A stretch of DNA of 64,000 nt, from NCBI GenBank assembly GCA_937928545.1, contig CALGJQ010000024.1:1-64000 (forward strand). Reading direction: 5' to 3'. Positions within the stretch are counted from its first letter, which is position 1, and every line of letters starts with the position of its first letter. The stretch is from an uncultured Verrucomicrobiales bacterium. GTDB taxonomy: Bacteria; Verrucomicrobiota; Verrucomicrobiia; Verrucomicrobiales; Akkermansiaceae. The position numbers and the translations under genes are program-made. The notes under the pieces were generated by a model, which saw only the letters and a program-made list of their open reading frames with translations, was not told the DNA's origin and searched no databases. Below, in pieces: positions 50,807 through 61,500 of this stretch.

Positions 50807-51376
50807 GTGAAAACACCGCTTTCATTTCTCCTCGCAGTTCTCTTCCTTGCCCCTTCTCTCGTCATTGGAGCACCCAAAATTGCCACTTTCGACTTCATGA
50901 AAGTCATAGACGTTCACGAAGGACATAAAAATAACGTTGCCCTATTTGAAGCTGCGAAAGAAAAGCTTTTTCAAAATCCACGAAAAAAAGCTCTCGATGA
51001 AATGGGCGACAAAATTCAGGCCTTACAAAAGAAGGGCCGTCAATTAAGAGAAGGCACTGAAGAACGTTCAAAAGTTCTTCAAGAAGGAGAAGCCGCTCTT
51101 GAGGCCTACCGAGATCTCAACAATAAATGGATTCAATTTCACTCCGAAAAATCGAAAGCAATTACTGGTGTCTTGGTCGATACATCCAAGAAATACTCGT
51201 CCGAAATCCTGAAAATAGCGGGTGAAATTGGAGAAGCTCAAGGATTTGATTGGGTTCTCGAAATCAATGGACAAACGAACTCCAAGATGCCCGTCGTTCT
51301 CTACGTAAAGAAATCCACCGACATCACCGACCTCATCATCAAAGAGCTGAGCAAGAATGCTCCTCCCAAGGAGTAA
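50807..51376 (+). CDS. OmpH/Skp-like periplasmic chaperone
   Basis: A 189-residue protein with a GTG start and a signal peptide (MKTPLSFLLAVLFLAPSLVIGA). The OmpH start KIATFDFMKVID follows, then a long coiled coil (about 40-130) forming the tentacle arms, and a C-terminal beta segment (VLYVKKSTDITDLIIKEL). Known: Skp-type trimers hold unfolded outer-membrane proteins. The usual bamA/lpxD neighbours are absent. Confidence 0.85.
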   Translation: MKTPLSFLLAVLFLAPSLVIGAPKIATFDFMKVIDVHEGHKNNVALFEAAKEKLFQNPRKKALDEMGDKIQALQKKGRQLREGTEERSKVLQEGEAALEAYRDLNNKWIQFHSEKSKAITGVLVDTSKKYSSEILKIAGEIGEAQGFDWVLEINGQTNSKMPVVLYVKKSTDITDLIIKELSKNAPPKE

Positions 51377-51408
51377 AGACACACTTCTTCCATAACTCCC
51401 CCTTTAAA

Positions 51409-51912
51409 ATGGAAACTCTCAAAGAGCTCCTCTTTACTCAGTTTGCCGGAGGACTCCTCCTCGGTCTCCTCCTTGCATTCTTCACCTGGAAGTCCGCTTT
51501 TTCCGCGAAACGAAATCTCAAGCGCGACATCAGACGCGTCGAAGAAGAAAGCCGCGATCTCCAGCAACACCTCAACACCCAGCTCAAGGTCAATGCCGAA
51601 GGCAACGACAGCCTTCAAAAGAAGCTCGAAGAAATGCGGGAACAAAACGAGAACCTCCGCGTGAACATCTCTACTCTCCAACACAAGCCAGGTCGCGCTG
51701 AGTTGAGACAACTCACCATCATTGAAAACGCCATCGGGCTCATGCGTGAACAAGCACCCGGCTTCGCGCAAGCGTGGGAAAAAGCGGTTCGACAAGCCGA
51801 AGTGGACTACGAGTCTTCTGAAGGCGGCCTCAAAAAGCTCGTCCGTAAAGTCCTCCCCGCCCTCGGCACTGCAGGTGCAAATCACGACGACGACCCTCCG
51901 AAAGACGTCTAG
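51409..51912 (+). CDS. Small single-span coiled-coil protein
   Basis: A 167-residue protein. An N-terminal membrane span (about 8-27) leads into a coiled coil (about 38-95: LKRDIRRVEEESRDLQQHLN), a helical domain with ENAIGLMREQAPGFAQAWEKAVR, and an acidic C-terminus. I recognise no family. The ATG at 51409 was chosen; upstream codons in frame are the antiparallel tail of the ompH-like gene. It lies 32 bases after that gene and its stop overlaps the convergent pseudouridine synthase gene by 4 bases. Confidence 0.68.
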   Translation: METLKELLFTQFAGGLLLGLLLAFFTWKSAFSAKRNLKRDIRRVEEESRDLQQHLNTQLKVNAEGNDSLQKKLEEMREQNENLRVNISTLQHKPGRAELRQLTIIENAIGLMREQAPGFAQAWEKAVRQAEVDYESSEGGLKKLVRKVLPALGTAGANHDDDPPKDV

Positions 51913-52583
51913 CTTGGCTGGAATTCCCTCCACTCGCCGACTGCTAGATCATCCGGCAATTCGAGTTCTCCGATTGCCTCTCGGTGCAGGCCCACAACTT
52001 TCATCTCAAAGCGAGCGAACATACGCTTCACTTGATGATGCTTCCCCTCGTAAATCGTCAAACGACACTGCCTTGAGCTGAGCAACTCAACCCGCGCCGG
52101 CGCGGTCGTCACTTTCTCTTTTGCAAACCACATCCCCGCCTCAAAAGCCTCAATCACCTCATCACCAATATCTTGGTCAAGCGTGACAAGGTAGCGCTTC
52201 CCCACCTTTCGATCAGGCTCAGTCAGCGATTCCGAATAGCGACTATCATTCGTCAAAATCATCAGGCCCGAAGTGAAACGATCCAAACGCCCAGCCAGAT
52301 GAAGTTCGGCCGCCCACTCTCGATCTACTAGATCAATCACGGTCCCATGCTCCTCATCAATCGTTGCACTCACCACCCCAAGAGGCTTGTGCATAATGAC
52401 ATACCTCGGCCGACGGGCTTGCACGACTTCTCCATCGACTTCAACTCGGTCAAACTTCCCCACCGAAAATCCACCCTCCTCAGCGACCTCACCATTCAAA
52501 AAGACGCGACCTTCTTCAAAAAGCTCTCTCGTCCTTCGCTTCCCACTTCCAGCCCACTTTCCCACCAATCGATCCAAACGCAT
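51909..52583 (-). CDS. RsuA/RluE-family rRNA pseudouridine synthase
   Basis: A 224-residue protein. An N-terminal S4 RNA-binding domain (MRLDRLVGKWAGSGKRRTRELF..., GRVFLNGEV) is followed by YVIMHKPLGVVSAT and the catalytic HLAGRLDRFTSGLMILTND, with the Asp as the conserved nucleophile, then QCRLTIYEGKHHQVKRMFA. Of the RsuA/RluB/RluE/RluF group, the short S4 plus catalytic layout fits RsuA best, but the target uridine cannot be told. It follows the dgt gene with two bases between. Confidence 0.9.
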   Translation of the reverse strand: MRLDRLVGKWAGSGKRRTRELFEEGRVFLNGEVAEEGGFSVGKFDRVEVDGEVVQARRPRYVIMHKPLGVVSATIDEEHGTVIDLVDREWAAELHLAGRLDRFTSGLMILTNDSRYSESLTEPDRKVGKRYLVTLDQDIGDEVIEAFEAGMWFAKEKVTTAPARVELLSSRQCRLTIYEGKHHQVKRMFARFEMKVVGLHREAIGELELPDDLAVGEWREFQPS

Positions 52584-52585
52584 CG

Positions 52586-53875
52586 CTAGCCTACGAGGTC
52601 ACCAATACTTCCAAAGCCAGGCTCAAAGAGACGCCTAAAAGTCCTCGCAGCATAACCATCGGTCATCCCCGCAAGAAAATCACAAACCAGCCGCGCCCTT
52701 TCTTCGGAAGATTCCGCCGCCTCGATCTCTGCCGCATCTGCTTCCGGAAGCAACTTAAAGTCTTGCCCATCGATCGTCTCGCCCAACACATAGCGCTTCT
52801 CCAAAACTTCCCAAAGCCGACGCAACATATAGCTCCCCTTATGCTCCAACTGTTTCAATTGAGGGGACAAGAAAACGACCTCATAGGCCAAGTCCTTGAA
52901 CAACTCGCTTTCCGCACGCACCTCATCATCAACGACAAGTTCTAAGGAGTAACGATGGCTGGTAGCACTTAGAAAATTGGTTGCCGTCACCAGATGCGCC
53001 GCTTTGATAAATCGCCCAATCTGTTTCCCTACAAAGGGCTCAATCCGCTGCCCTCGAATCGCCTTCAAAAGACTCCTCAAAGGCGATCCCTCCTCAATCC
53101 CATGCCCCTTCTTCTCTGCCCATCGCTCAATCCTCTCAACTGTCAAGAACCCCGCCTTCACACTATCGGCCAGATCATTCAGTGAATAAGCGGTATCATC
53201 GGCCCAATCCATGATCTGACATTCGATCGATTTAAAACCATCTCTCACCTGCCCCGGCACCAACTCAGCAGGGAAATCATTCTCCCCCATCGCCCAGTTT
53301 AAGTGCTTCTCCTGAGCATCATAAAGAAAGTGATTCTTCGGCAACTTCCCTGTCGTGGTCTTTAACTCCGACCAAAGCGACTTATATTTCAACACCCCAT
53401 CTAAAAAAGCGCGCGAAGGATCCATCCCCTTCCGCGTCTGTGAAAAAATCCGCTCTGTCAGTAATCGCAGCGTCTGTGCATTCCCCTCAAATCCACCATA
53501 CTCCGCCATAAAGTGATTCAACGACCGCTCCCCAGCATGACCAAAAGGAGGATGTCCCAAATCATGCGAAAGACAAATCGCCTCCACCAAATCTTCATCG
53601 ACAAAAAAGTCGTCGTGCAGCAGGTCGCTCGAATATTTCAGCCAGTGACAGATCGACTTTCCAATCTGAGCCACCTCCAGCGAATGAGTCAGCCGAGTAC
53701 GGTAAAAATCGTACTCCCCGCTCCAAAAAACCTGAGTTTTACTCTGAAGCCGCCGAAAGGCCGGAGTGTGCAAAACCCGATCTCGATCAATCTGAAAGGG
53801 CGACCGAAAGTCACCTTCTGGACAATATCCCGAAGCCCTCTCCGTATCAAAGACCTGATAAAATCGATTCTGCAC
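52586..53875 (-). CDS. dgt: Deoxyguanosinetriphosphate triphosphohydrolase (dGTPase)
   Basis: HD-domain hydrolase that cleaves dNTPs to nucleoside plus triphosphate. Seen: FRRLQSKTQVF, then TRLTHSLEVAQIG and the HD motif AICLSHDLGHPPFGHAGE, followed by a QIMDWADDTAYSLNDL motif that supplies further metal ligands. At 429 residues it belongs to the Dgt/dNTPase group. It forms a leftward pair with the pseudouridine synthase gene. Confidence 0.93.
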   Translation of the reverse strand: MQNRFYQVFDTERASGYCPEGDFRSPFQIDRDRVLHTPAFRRLQSKTQVFWSGEYDFYRTRLTHSLEVAQIGKSICHWLKYSSDLLHDDFFVDEDLVEAICLSHDLGHPPFGHAGERSLNHFMAEYGGFEGNAQTLRLLTERIFSQTRKGMDPSRAFLDGVLKYKSLWSELKTTTGKLPKNHFLYDAQEKHLNWAMGENDFPAELVPGQVRDGFKSIECQIMDWADDTAYSLNDLADSVKAGFLTVERIERWAEKKGHGIEEGSPLRSLLKAIRGQRIEPFVGKQIGRFIKAAHLVTATNFLSATSHRYSLELVVDDEVRAESELFKDLAYEVVFLSPQLKQLEHKGSYMLRRLWEVLEKRYVLGETIDGQDFKLLPEADAAEIEAAESSEERARLVCDFLAGMTDGYAARTFRRLFEPGFGSIGDLVG

Positions 53876-53921
53876 GCGAGAGCCTTAACTAGATTCTAGA
53901 ATTCTTCAAGAGCGGGGCATT

Positions 53922-54062
53922 TTACTTTGGAGAACTCAGGGGATTTGCCCTCACTTTCTCTTTCCTTGGCAAAGTCACTTCATACTCACTAATCCTTGGA
54001 ACCTTCGCTGGGAAATCCGTGCTCACAAACTGCGCTCCGCTCGCCAAGGCCTTCTTCTCATC
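53922..54062 (-). pseudogene. C-terminal remnant of a Ca2+-dependent PI-PLC-type gene
   Basis: Just after the lipoprotein stop, a different frame reads EKKALASGAQFVSTDF, EYEVTLP and VRANPLS to a stop at 53922. This is the wording of the end of bacterial Ca2+-dependent phosphoinositide phospholipase C proteins (ASGAQ-VSTD-Y, then ARCNP). The rest of that gene is missing, so it is a decayed fragment. Assigned from remembered family pattern only. Confidence 0.5.
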
Positions 54063-54063
54063 T

Positions 54064-54588
54064 CTAGTTTTCCCTTTTTCCAGCCCAAGGCGAAGGCACA
54101 GGACTCTTGGTCTCACCCGAATCGCTCACCCAACTGGGCCGCTTGCTCCCCTTCTTTAATGCCCCCACCAACTTAACCAGCACATTGCTCCGAGTGTGAA
54201 CCTTCAAGCCCTCTCGATGAGCTTTGCCCTCAAATCTCTTCGGTGCCTCTCCCTTTCCAACCCACGCTTCACTTGAGCCAGGGATCTTGAACCACTCATT
54301 TGCCTTGCTTCCCTTCCACCAAAATCCATCGACTTGCTCATAGCGCTTATTCTCAGGAACAATCAGCTTCTTTCCCTTCTCGGGAATGACTCGAAAGTCC
54401 GCGAGTTCATCCTTGCTGAGCCCGTGAAAGGTCAGCTTCCCCGCAAAGGTCTTCACCTCTGCTTTACTCGCCTTATCCTCAACTTTGCTCTGCTCTTTTT
54501 CTGTCCACGCTTGCGCTAAAAAAGGTTGAGAAATCGGCTCCGATCCACAGCTCACTATAAAGAAGGTCATCAAACACATCAACTTCAT
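54064..54588 (-). CDS. Lipoprotein of unknown function
   Basis: A 174-residue protein with a lipobox FFIVSC (Cys14), a Gln/Lys-rich linker and a domain containing GLSKDELADFRVIP and VDGFWWKGSKANEWFKIPG. I recognise no family. The end (from about residue 160) overlaps the DNA that in another frame leads into the PI-PLC-type remnant, so its C-terminus may have been created by a deletion or frameshift. It is transcribed leftward, divergently from the chromate transporter. Confidence 0.6.
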   Translation of the reverse strand: MKLMCLMTFFIVSCGSEPISQPFLAQAWTEKEQSKVEDKASKAEVKTFAGKLTFHGLSKDELADFRVIPEKGKKLIVPENKRYEQVDGFWWKGSKANEWFKIPGSSEAWVGKGEAPKRFEGKAHREGLKVHTRSNVLVKLVGALKKGSKRPSWVSDSGETKSPVPSPWAGKREN

Positions 54589-54681
54589 GGCGAAACCTTC
54601 GGTGAGACTTCTCTTCCTCGCCAGTCAAAAAAACGAGGCCATCGTTGACAGAATTCTCTCCTTTGCTCTCTTGGTAACGTC

Positions 54682-55824
54682 ATGCATGCAGCTTTGGAAT
54701 GCTTCCTCGTAGCCCTCCGATTGGGCCTTACCTCTTTTGGCGGTCCAGTCGCCCACGTCAGCTACTTTCGCGAAGAATACGTCGCCCGCCGCGGCTGGGT
54801 CAGCGAGTCCCGCTTTGGAGAGCTCATGTCACTCACCCAATTCATTCCCGGCCCCGGCAGCAGCCAACTCGGTGCCGCCATCGGCTATGAACGCGCCGGC
54901 CTTCTCGGAGGAATCGCGGCTTGGGTCGGCTTTACTCTCCCCTCCGCCATCGTCCTCATTCTCGTCGCGCTTGGAATGGGAGACCTCTCCGGCGATACCG
55001 CTAGCGGCGCAGTCCGAGGTCTCAAGCTCGTCGCCCTCGCCGTGGTCGCCGGAGCTTGGCTTGGCATGCGCAGCTCCCTCGCTCCTGACCTCCGACGCCT
55101 CTCCATCGCACTCCTCGTCTTTGTCGCCCTCTGGATCTTCACCGCCCCTTGGGTCACCGTCGTCATGATCGCCCTCTCAGGCCTTATTGGCGTCTTCACC
55201 CTCTCCGCAGGCGAAAAAATCCAAAAAGAAAAGACCTCCGGCCGCGGTCTATACGGATGGCTCGCCCTTCTCGTCTTCTTCATTCTCCTCTTCATTTCCA
55301 TCGGCAACACCGGCCCACTCGCTGGAATCTATCGCGCTGGTTCGCTTGTCTTCGGCGGCGGACACGTTGTTCTTCCCCTCCTCCAAGAAAGCATGGTGCC
55401 AGAGTACATGGACAAGCAGGTCTTCCTCGGCGGCTACGGCGCCACCCAAGGCGTCCCCGGCCCCGTCTTCACCTTCGCGGCATTCCTCGGAGTAAAAGCC
55501 GAAATCTTTTCCAATCCATGGCTCGGAGCTGGCGCGGCCCTCATCGCAGTCTTTCTCCCCGGCATGCTTCTCCTCGCTGGCACCATGAAAATCTGGGGCC
55601 GACTTCGTGGAAAACGTTGGGCCCAGCGTGCCGTCAACGGGGCCAATGCCGGCGTCGTCGGAGTCCTTGGCATCGCCCTCTTCAACATGGCCCGCGATGG
55701 CACCGTCGCAGGTTGGACCGATGCCTTCGGCGTCGCCATCCTCTTCCTCATTCTCCGTAAAAAACTCATCCCCGTCTGGGCCCTCGTTATCATCGCGGCC
55801 GCTGGCGGAGCACTTCTTGCCTAG
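54682..55824 (+). CDS. chrA: Chromate transporter ChrA (long-chain CHR family)
   Basis: A 380-residue integral membrane protein with about ten hydrophobic segments and two homologous CHR halves. Seen: [22 protein letters not shown] and [17 protein letters not shown] in the first half, and [20 protein letters not shown] and [17 protein letters not shown] in the second. Known: such proteins export chromate or related oxyanions. No chromate regulator (ChrB) is nearby, so it may be a housekeeping copy. Confidence 0.93.
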   Translation: MHAALECFLVALRLGLTSFGGPVAHVSYFREEYVARRGWVSESRFGELMSLTQFIPGPGSSQLGAAIGYERAGLLGGIAAWVGFTLPSAIVLILVALGMGDLSGDTASGAVRGLKLVALAVVAGAWLGMRSSLAPDLRRLSIALLVFVALWIFTAPWVTVVMIALSGLIGVFTLSAGEKIQKEKTSGRGLYGWLALLVFFILLFISIGNTGPLAGIYRAGSLVFGGGHVVLPLLQESMVPEYMDKQVFLGGYGATQGVPGPVFTFAAFLGVKAEIFSNPWLGAGAALIAVFLPGMLLLAGTMKIWGRLRGKRWAQRAVNGANAGVVGVLGIALFNMARDGTVAGWTDAFGVAILFLILRKKLIPVWALVIIAAAGGALLA

Positions 55825-55900
55825 AAAGTCCCGCTTTACTTGCCTTCGCGCCATTTTCCGTACATCTTCCCCGCCTCGCCGACAACAGCGAGATCATGTC

Positions 55901-57328
55901 ATGGGAAAGACTCTTTATCAGAAAGTTTGGGATGCTCACACCGTGGGCACATTGAGCGACGGACGCACACAGCTCTTCATCGGAACGCACCTCATTCACG
56001 AGGTCACCAGCCCTCAGGCTTTCGGCATGCTTCGCGACCTTGGCGTTGGCGTGAAATACCCGGCCCGCACCTTCGCGACCATCGATCACATCGTTCCCAC
56101 CATCAATCAAGACCAGCCCGCCGATCCCCTCGCCGCTGACATGATCGATGCCATCCGCAAAAACTGCGATGACTTTGGCGTCACTTACTTCGACCTCAAA
56201 TCTGGCAAGCAAGGCATCGTCCACGTCGTAGGACCCGAGCAAGGCATCACCCAACCCGGTTCTACCATCGCTTGTGGCGACTCCCACACCGCTACTCACG
56301 GAGCCTTCGGTGCCATCGCCTTTGGCATTGGCACCACTCAAGTGCGTGACGTTCTTGCCACTCAGACCATGGCCATGGAGTCGCTCAAGGTTCGTAAAAT
56401 CGAGGTCAATGGCACTCTTCGCCCCGGCGTTTACGCCAAGGACGTAACCCTTCACATCATCCGCATGCTCGGTGCCAAAGGTGGCATCGGCTACGCCTAC
56501 GAATACGCCGGCACGACCTTCGACAACTTCTCAATGGAAGAGCGCATGACCGTTTGCAACATGGCCATCGAAGGCGGAGCCCGTTGCGGATACGTCAATC
56601 CAGACGAAACCACTTTCGAGTTCCTCAAAGGCCGCCCTTATTCTCCCAACGGAGATGCTTGGGATGCCGCCGTTGAAGAATGGAAATCTTTCGCCTCAGA
56701 TGCTGATGCAGAATTTGACGACGTCATCGTGATCAACGCCGAAGAAATCCAACCTTCTGTCACTTGGGGAATCTCCCCCGATCACGGGATCACCATCGGC
56801 GAGAATATCCCGGACCCAGCCACCGCTCCAGACCCTGAAGAGAAAGCCGTCATCGAGGAAGCTCTCGCCTACATGAAGCTTCCTGCCGGAACGCCGATCA
56901 AAGGCATTCCCATCGACGTCGCCTTCATCGGCTCTTGCACCAATGGCCGCCTCTCCGACTTCCGTGAGACTGCCAAATTCCTCAAAGGAAAAAAGGTCGC
57001 AGCTAATGTCAAAGCGATCGCCGTTCCCGGATCACAAATCACCGCGATCCAGTGCGAAAAAGAAGGCATCGATAAAATCTTCGAAGAAGCCGGATTCGAA
57101 TGGCGCGCCGCAGGCTGCTCCATGTGCCTCGCCATGAACCCCGACAAACTCATCGGCGATCAAATCTGCGCCTCCTCTTCAAACCGTAACTTCAAAGGCC
57201 GCCAAGGCTCCCCCATCGGTCGCACCGTCCTCATGTCACCCGTCATGGTTGCCGCAGCTGCCGTCGAAGGGAAAATTGCCGACGCTCGCGAGACCTTCTC
57301 CGAGACTTTCCAAACTGCCGTTGCCTAA
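55901..57328 (+). CDS. leuC: 3-isopropylmalate dehydratase large subunit LeuC
   Basis: Aconitase-family enzyme of leucine synthesis: isomerises 2- to 3-isopropylmalate with LeuD. Seen: [15 protein letters not shown], the cluster Cys in [14 protein letters not shown], the [10 protein letters not shown] pair of Cys, [19 protein letters not shown], and [11 protein letters not shown]. 475 residues. The frame runs further upstream within chrA, but ATG 55901 starts the family N-terminus. A DUF2059 gene lies between it and leuD. Confidence 0.96.
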   Translation: MGKTLYQKVWDAHTVGTLSDGRTQLFIGTHLIHEVTSPQAFGMLRDLGVGVKYPARTFATIDHIVPTINQDQPADPLAADMIDAIRKNCDDFGVTYFDLKSGKQGIVHVVGPEQGITQPGSTIACGDSHTATHGAFGAIAFGIGTTQVRDVLATQTMAMESLKVRKIEVNGTLRPGVYAKDVTLHIIRMLGAKGGIGYAYEYAGTTFDNFSMEERMTVCNMAIEGGARCGYVNPDETTFEFLKGRPYSPNGDAWDAAVEEWKSFASDADAEFDDVIVINAEEIQPSVTWGISPDHGITIGENIPDPATAPDPEEKAVIEEALAYMKLPAGTPIKGIPIDVAFIGSCTNGRLSDFRETAKFLKGKKVAANVKAIAVPGSQITAIQCEKEGIDKIFEEAGFEWRAAGCSMCLAMNPDKLIGDQICASSSNRNFKGRQGSPIGRTVLMSPVMVAAAAVEGKIADARETFSETFQTAVA

Positions 57329-57339
57329 AAAACTTCACC

Positions 57340-57831
57340 ATGAAAACGCTCTTCCTTCTCACCTTCTCCATCCTCCTCCTTCCTCTCTCTGCACAGGAAG
57401 AGAAGGAACTCACTCCCATCGATCAACTCCTCAAACTCATCGAATTCGAGGAATCTGTCATCACCGGTGGTGAAGCCACTTTCGGAATCGTCGAAAAAAG
57501 CCTCGAAGGGCAAGGCCTCAATAAAAAGGAGATGGCCGAAGTGAAGGAAGCCTTTATGAACTACATGGGAATTGTTGCGAGCGACCCAAAGCTCAAAGCA
57601 AAAACCAAGGAAGCCTACGAGCAAACCTTCACCGAAGACGAAATCCTTGATCTCATCGCCTTTTATCAGACTTCCACTGGAAAAAAGACCATTCACGCCC
57701 TGCCAACCCTGATGCAAAGCGTCATGGCTACGAGTCAAGAAATTGCCCAGCTCCATGTGGGATCCTTCCAAAAAGCCCTGACCGACATCATCCAGCGTAA
57801 GGACGCCCGCCTCCAAAAAGAAGAGAAGTAA
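57340..57831 (+). CDS. Secreted DUF2059-domain protein
   Basis: A 163-residue protein: signal peptide MKTLFLLTFSILLLPLSAQ, then a helical DUF2059 domain with FTEDEILDLIAFYQTSTGKKTIHALPTLMQ, the family's hallmark. The molecular role is unknown; it is probably periplasmic. It sits 11 bases after leuC and 54 bases before leuD, inside an otherwise metabolic operon. Confidence 0.85.
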   Translation: MKTLFLLTFSILLLPLSAQEEKELTPIDQLLKLIEFEESVITGGEATFGIVEKSLEGQGLNKKEMAEVKEAFMNYMGIVASDPKLKAKTKEAYEQTFTEDEILDLIAFYQTSTGKKTIHALPTLMQSVMATSQEIAQLHVGSFQKALTDIIQRKDARLQKEEK

Positions 57832-57885
57832 CTTTTCTTCCCCCAGACTCATTCGACTGCAAAACAACTCAAAGACCCTTTTCTT

Positions 57886-58488
57886 ATGGCCATCGAACCC
57901 ATCACTCAAGTCTCCGGAACAGCCGTTCCCATCCCAGGTGCCGACATCGACACCGATCGTATCATTCCCGCACGCTTCATGAAGTGCGTCACCTTCGACG
58001 GACTCGGCGAATACGCCTTTTACGATGTCCGCTTCGACCCAGTCTCCGGCGAAAAGACCGAGCACCCGCTCAACGATGAACGCTTCAAAGGAGCTTCCAT
58101 TCTCGTCGCGGGCATCAACTTCGGCTGTGGTTCTTCTCGGGAGCACGCCCCCCAGTCTCTCACCAAGTATGGTTTCACGGCCATCATCGCGGAGTCCTTC
58201 GCCGAGATTTTTTACGGAAACTCCACCACCCTAGGGCTCCCCTGCGTCAGCTCCTCTCAGGAAAATATCGATGCGCTCAAAGCCGCCTGTGCAGCCGATC
58301 CTACCCTCGAGGTTAAGATCGACATTGAGGCCATGACCGTCACTGCTGGAGACCTTCACTTCTCCGTCGAGATGCCTGACTCCGCCCGCCATGCCCTCCT
58401 TTCCGGGAAATACGACCCCATCAAGGAACTCATGGACAACGACGCCAAGATCGAGGCCACCGCCGCTTCCCTCTCCTACGTCAGCTAG
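57886..58488 (+). CDS. leuD: 3-isopropylmalate dehydratase small subunit LeuD
   Basis: The swivel-domain subunit that completes the LeuC active site. Seen: GADIDTDRIIPARFMK, GINFGCGSSREHAPQSL and FAEIFYGNSTTLGLP, all conserved in LeuD. 200 residues. Followed by a strong terminator, so the leucine unit appears to be leuC, DUF2059, leuD. Confidence 0.96.
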   Translation: MAIEPITQVSGTAVPIPGADIDTDRIIPARFMKCVTFDGLGEYAFYDVRFDPVSGEKTEHPLNDERFKGASILVAGINFGCGSSREHAPQSLTKYGFTAIIAESFAEIFYGNSTTLGLPCVSSSQENIDALKAACAADPTLEVKIDIEAMTVTAGDLHFSVEMPDSARHALLSGKYDPIKELMDNDAKIEATAASLSYVS

Positions 58489-58512
58489 TCGAATATCGAA
58501 ATCCTTATTGGC

Positions 58513-58547
58513 AAACTGGAACCCTCACAGGTTCCAGTTTTTCTTTT
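58513..58547 (+). terminator. Rho-independent terminator after leuD
   Basis: Perfect 11-bp stem AAACTGGAACC (58513-58523), loop CTCACA, GGTTCCAGTTT (58530-58540), followed by TTCTTTT. It lies 24 bases after the leuD stop. Confidence 0.92.
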
Positions 58548-58598
58548 GTCTTTTCAGCTCGCCTGCCAATTGTTCGCTGCATAACTTCATAGAACACT

Positions 58599-61500
58599 AT
58601 GACTCAGCTTTCTCGTATTTTAGTTTCGTTTTGGATCATCTTACTTGCCCCACTCCAAGCAGATCCTTCCAAAGAGTTTAGTCGTAAAAAACTCCTCTCG
58701 ATCATTGAAGAGTCAACTTTAGAAGGCGAACTTCCCAGCCAGCTTATCCCATTTAAGGTTGCCAAAAAGACAATCTCCGTCGATCAACATATCGAGAAAA
58801 AAGGGAGTAATCCGCTTGTTCGAAAAACCACTTACCAAACAAAAATCTCGAATCACGAATTCATAGTACTCGAAATTAGGGATGAAAATGGAAAGAAGAT
58901 CCAATCTGATGTGATTGCTTTCGATTACGACACCCGAATGTTCAACCGCTGGCAAATTTTCGCAGATAAAGACCGCCAGATCCGCTTCCTCGTCGGTGAC
59001 CCCACACTTTATCTAAAACCTGCTGATCGTCGTAAACTAAACCGAAGCGCCTTTTTTAACACCCACACCATCATCTGGCGAACTCTCCCAGACTGGAAGG
59101 GGCCTCCTACGATTATCAACGACGTATGGGTCCACATTCCCTCTGAATTTTCAGGATATCGCTCCGTCACCACCGAATACGACGGAACCAATTTTATTCG
59201 TCGGGAATTCATCGAGTATCGCTCCTACGACACCGAGCCTAAGTCAAAAAAAGAAGATTTCTCACTCTTCGGCCAAAACTATGGAGACAAATATAACCTC
59301 CCTCTCACGACTTCCCCCTCGAAAAAGAATTCCACTCATTACAGTCAATCCAACGGCTGGAATAATCTCAACAATAGCTACCAAGACAAATCACCAGATC
59401 CCTTAGCTCTTTCGACTTTGGCTAATCTTAAATCTCTGAATCTGGAACAAGAAGAAGAACCTTCAAAAAAGCCAGCTTTTCTTCAGAACCTCCTCAAGCG
59501 TGGACTGAAATTCGGCGAAAAGCCCTCCAAGCAACACACTTTCAAAGATCTCAATTTTCAATTTTCTTTTGATCAACCTGGATGGATCCAGCAAAACGGA
59601 AAGCGAATCAACCCGAGCATCACTCTCTTCCTTGTGACCGACCCACCGTCTAATGCTCTCATCATTGCTGGGAACAACGGTAACCCAGCAGGTTCTAATT
59701 CCAGCCAACTAGTGGAACTCGCTGTGAATCGAATTCGTCAAAGATCCCACATCACCAAATCATCAAAACTACATTCTCTCAAAATTGATGAACTTGACTG
59801 GAAAGCTCAAGTCAACCTCATCACAACGAAAGGAATTGAAACAACTCACAGCATAGCTGCCCTTTCTTATAATGATTTCATTTACACCATCATCTATACT
59901 CAGGAAGGAAATCACTTTACCCCAGATATCGCACGGCTCCAAAAAATGATTTCAGGCTTCAAGCTTCTCGACAAAAAACGAAAGGCGGAGGGAGCACTTC
60001 CCATGGAGAAAGCCTACTCGGCTCCTATGGCTGGAGTCTTCTTCGACCCTAGACCCGTCGGAGCCCGCTATTGGCTCGATGCTGATCTCAAAACGTCATT
60101 CCCCTTCGCCAGCTATGGAGCTCTCACAACGCTCAGAAGCGGACTAGTTATCGTCCCTCTTGATTTAGGAGATATCCCCACTCCTGACTCAACTCTCGCA
60201 ACCGCTCTATTCCCGCAACTAGGACTGGATTACCCAACCCATTCTGGGGTCCCCAAAAAAATCACTCAGGGATCTGCCACGGGCCAAGAGTATCATTGCA
60301 AATCAAAGACGCCATTGGGCATGACCCACTATCAGGTCAGAATCCTACAAAACCAGGGAGTAGCACTCGCGATCTGCTCTTTCGCAATCGACCCTACTGA
60401 GTCTCAAACCAAAAACATGCCAGCTCTTCTCGATGCGGTTAAAATAACTCCGCCTCGCCCAGAAAATGAGCGAGTCAAAAAATCCACCCGACTTACACAG
60501 GAGGCGATTTTACTCAACGAGATCGGCATGGGATTCTTTTCCAGCAGAAAATTTGCCAAGGCCGCTCCATATTTTAAAAAGGCGCACCTCCAAGCCCCCG
60601 AAGACGTCGCCGTCATTTCAAATCTCATCATCTCCCTCCGAAATAGCCGACAAGTCAAAGAAGCGTTCGAGATATTTAACGAGAAACGAGAGAACTTCGC
60701 CGATTCATTGGATTTTTTAGCCAACGAACCCTACCTCCATGTTGAACTGGGAGATAACGAAAGTGCTTCTAAAGTCTTTGCGCAAATTTTCAGTAAGGGG
60801 CATCGCAATGAAGACGACCTCCTGACTTTCATAAACCTGCTTGCTGAGATGAGTCGCTATGAACAAGCGAAGGACGTGGTTAACAAATACTTAGAGAACA
60901 CTAGCGACCTCTCTCCACGTCCCTATAGATGGCAACATCAAGTCTATGGCATGTGCGGGCTTTTCCAAGAAGCTCTCAAGCTTGCACGAGCACTCGCCGA
61001 CAAGAACCCAGCAAACGAACAATTCCAGTCTGACCTTACTCTCGCTATGATTGAGGCAGGAGAAAGTGCAGAAGCCCTCACACGATTAGACGCGCAGCTA
61101 AACGCTACTCCAAATGACCCCTACCTCCTCTATCAAAAAGGAAGAGCCTTTTCCTCGGCCAAACAATACCAGAAAGCCAAAGAATCCTTCGAACTCGCGC
61201 TTAAACAATCGCCCGGAGAACCACTCATCACCGAAGCTCTTGCCGCTGTTGCACTCTTCCTCGGGCAAGGAGACCAAACGTCCATTCAAACCGAAATCTC
61301 GGCAGTTACTCTCCCCAGTTCGCTTCTCGAAAAATTCCAATCTCAAAAATTCGACGACGACAGGGAGCAGTTCAACTCTCGGACAACCCTATCCGCTACC
61401 GCCTATTTCTTCAAGAAAGATGAGCCTTTCAAAGCAACACAATATAGAAATGTCGAAATCAGAAACCAAGGCGGAGTTGAAGAATATAAGACCATTCGCT

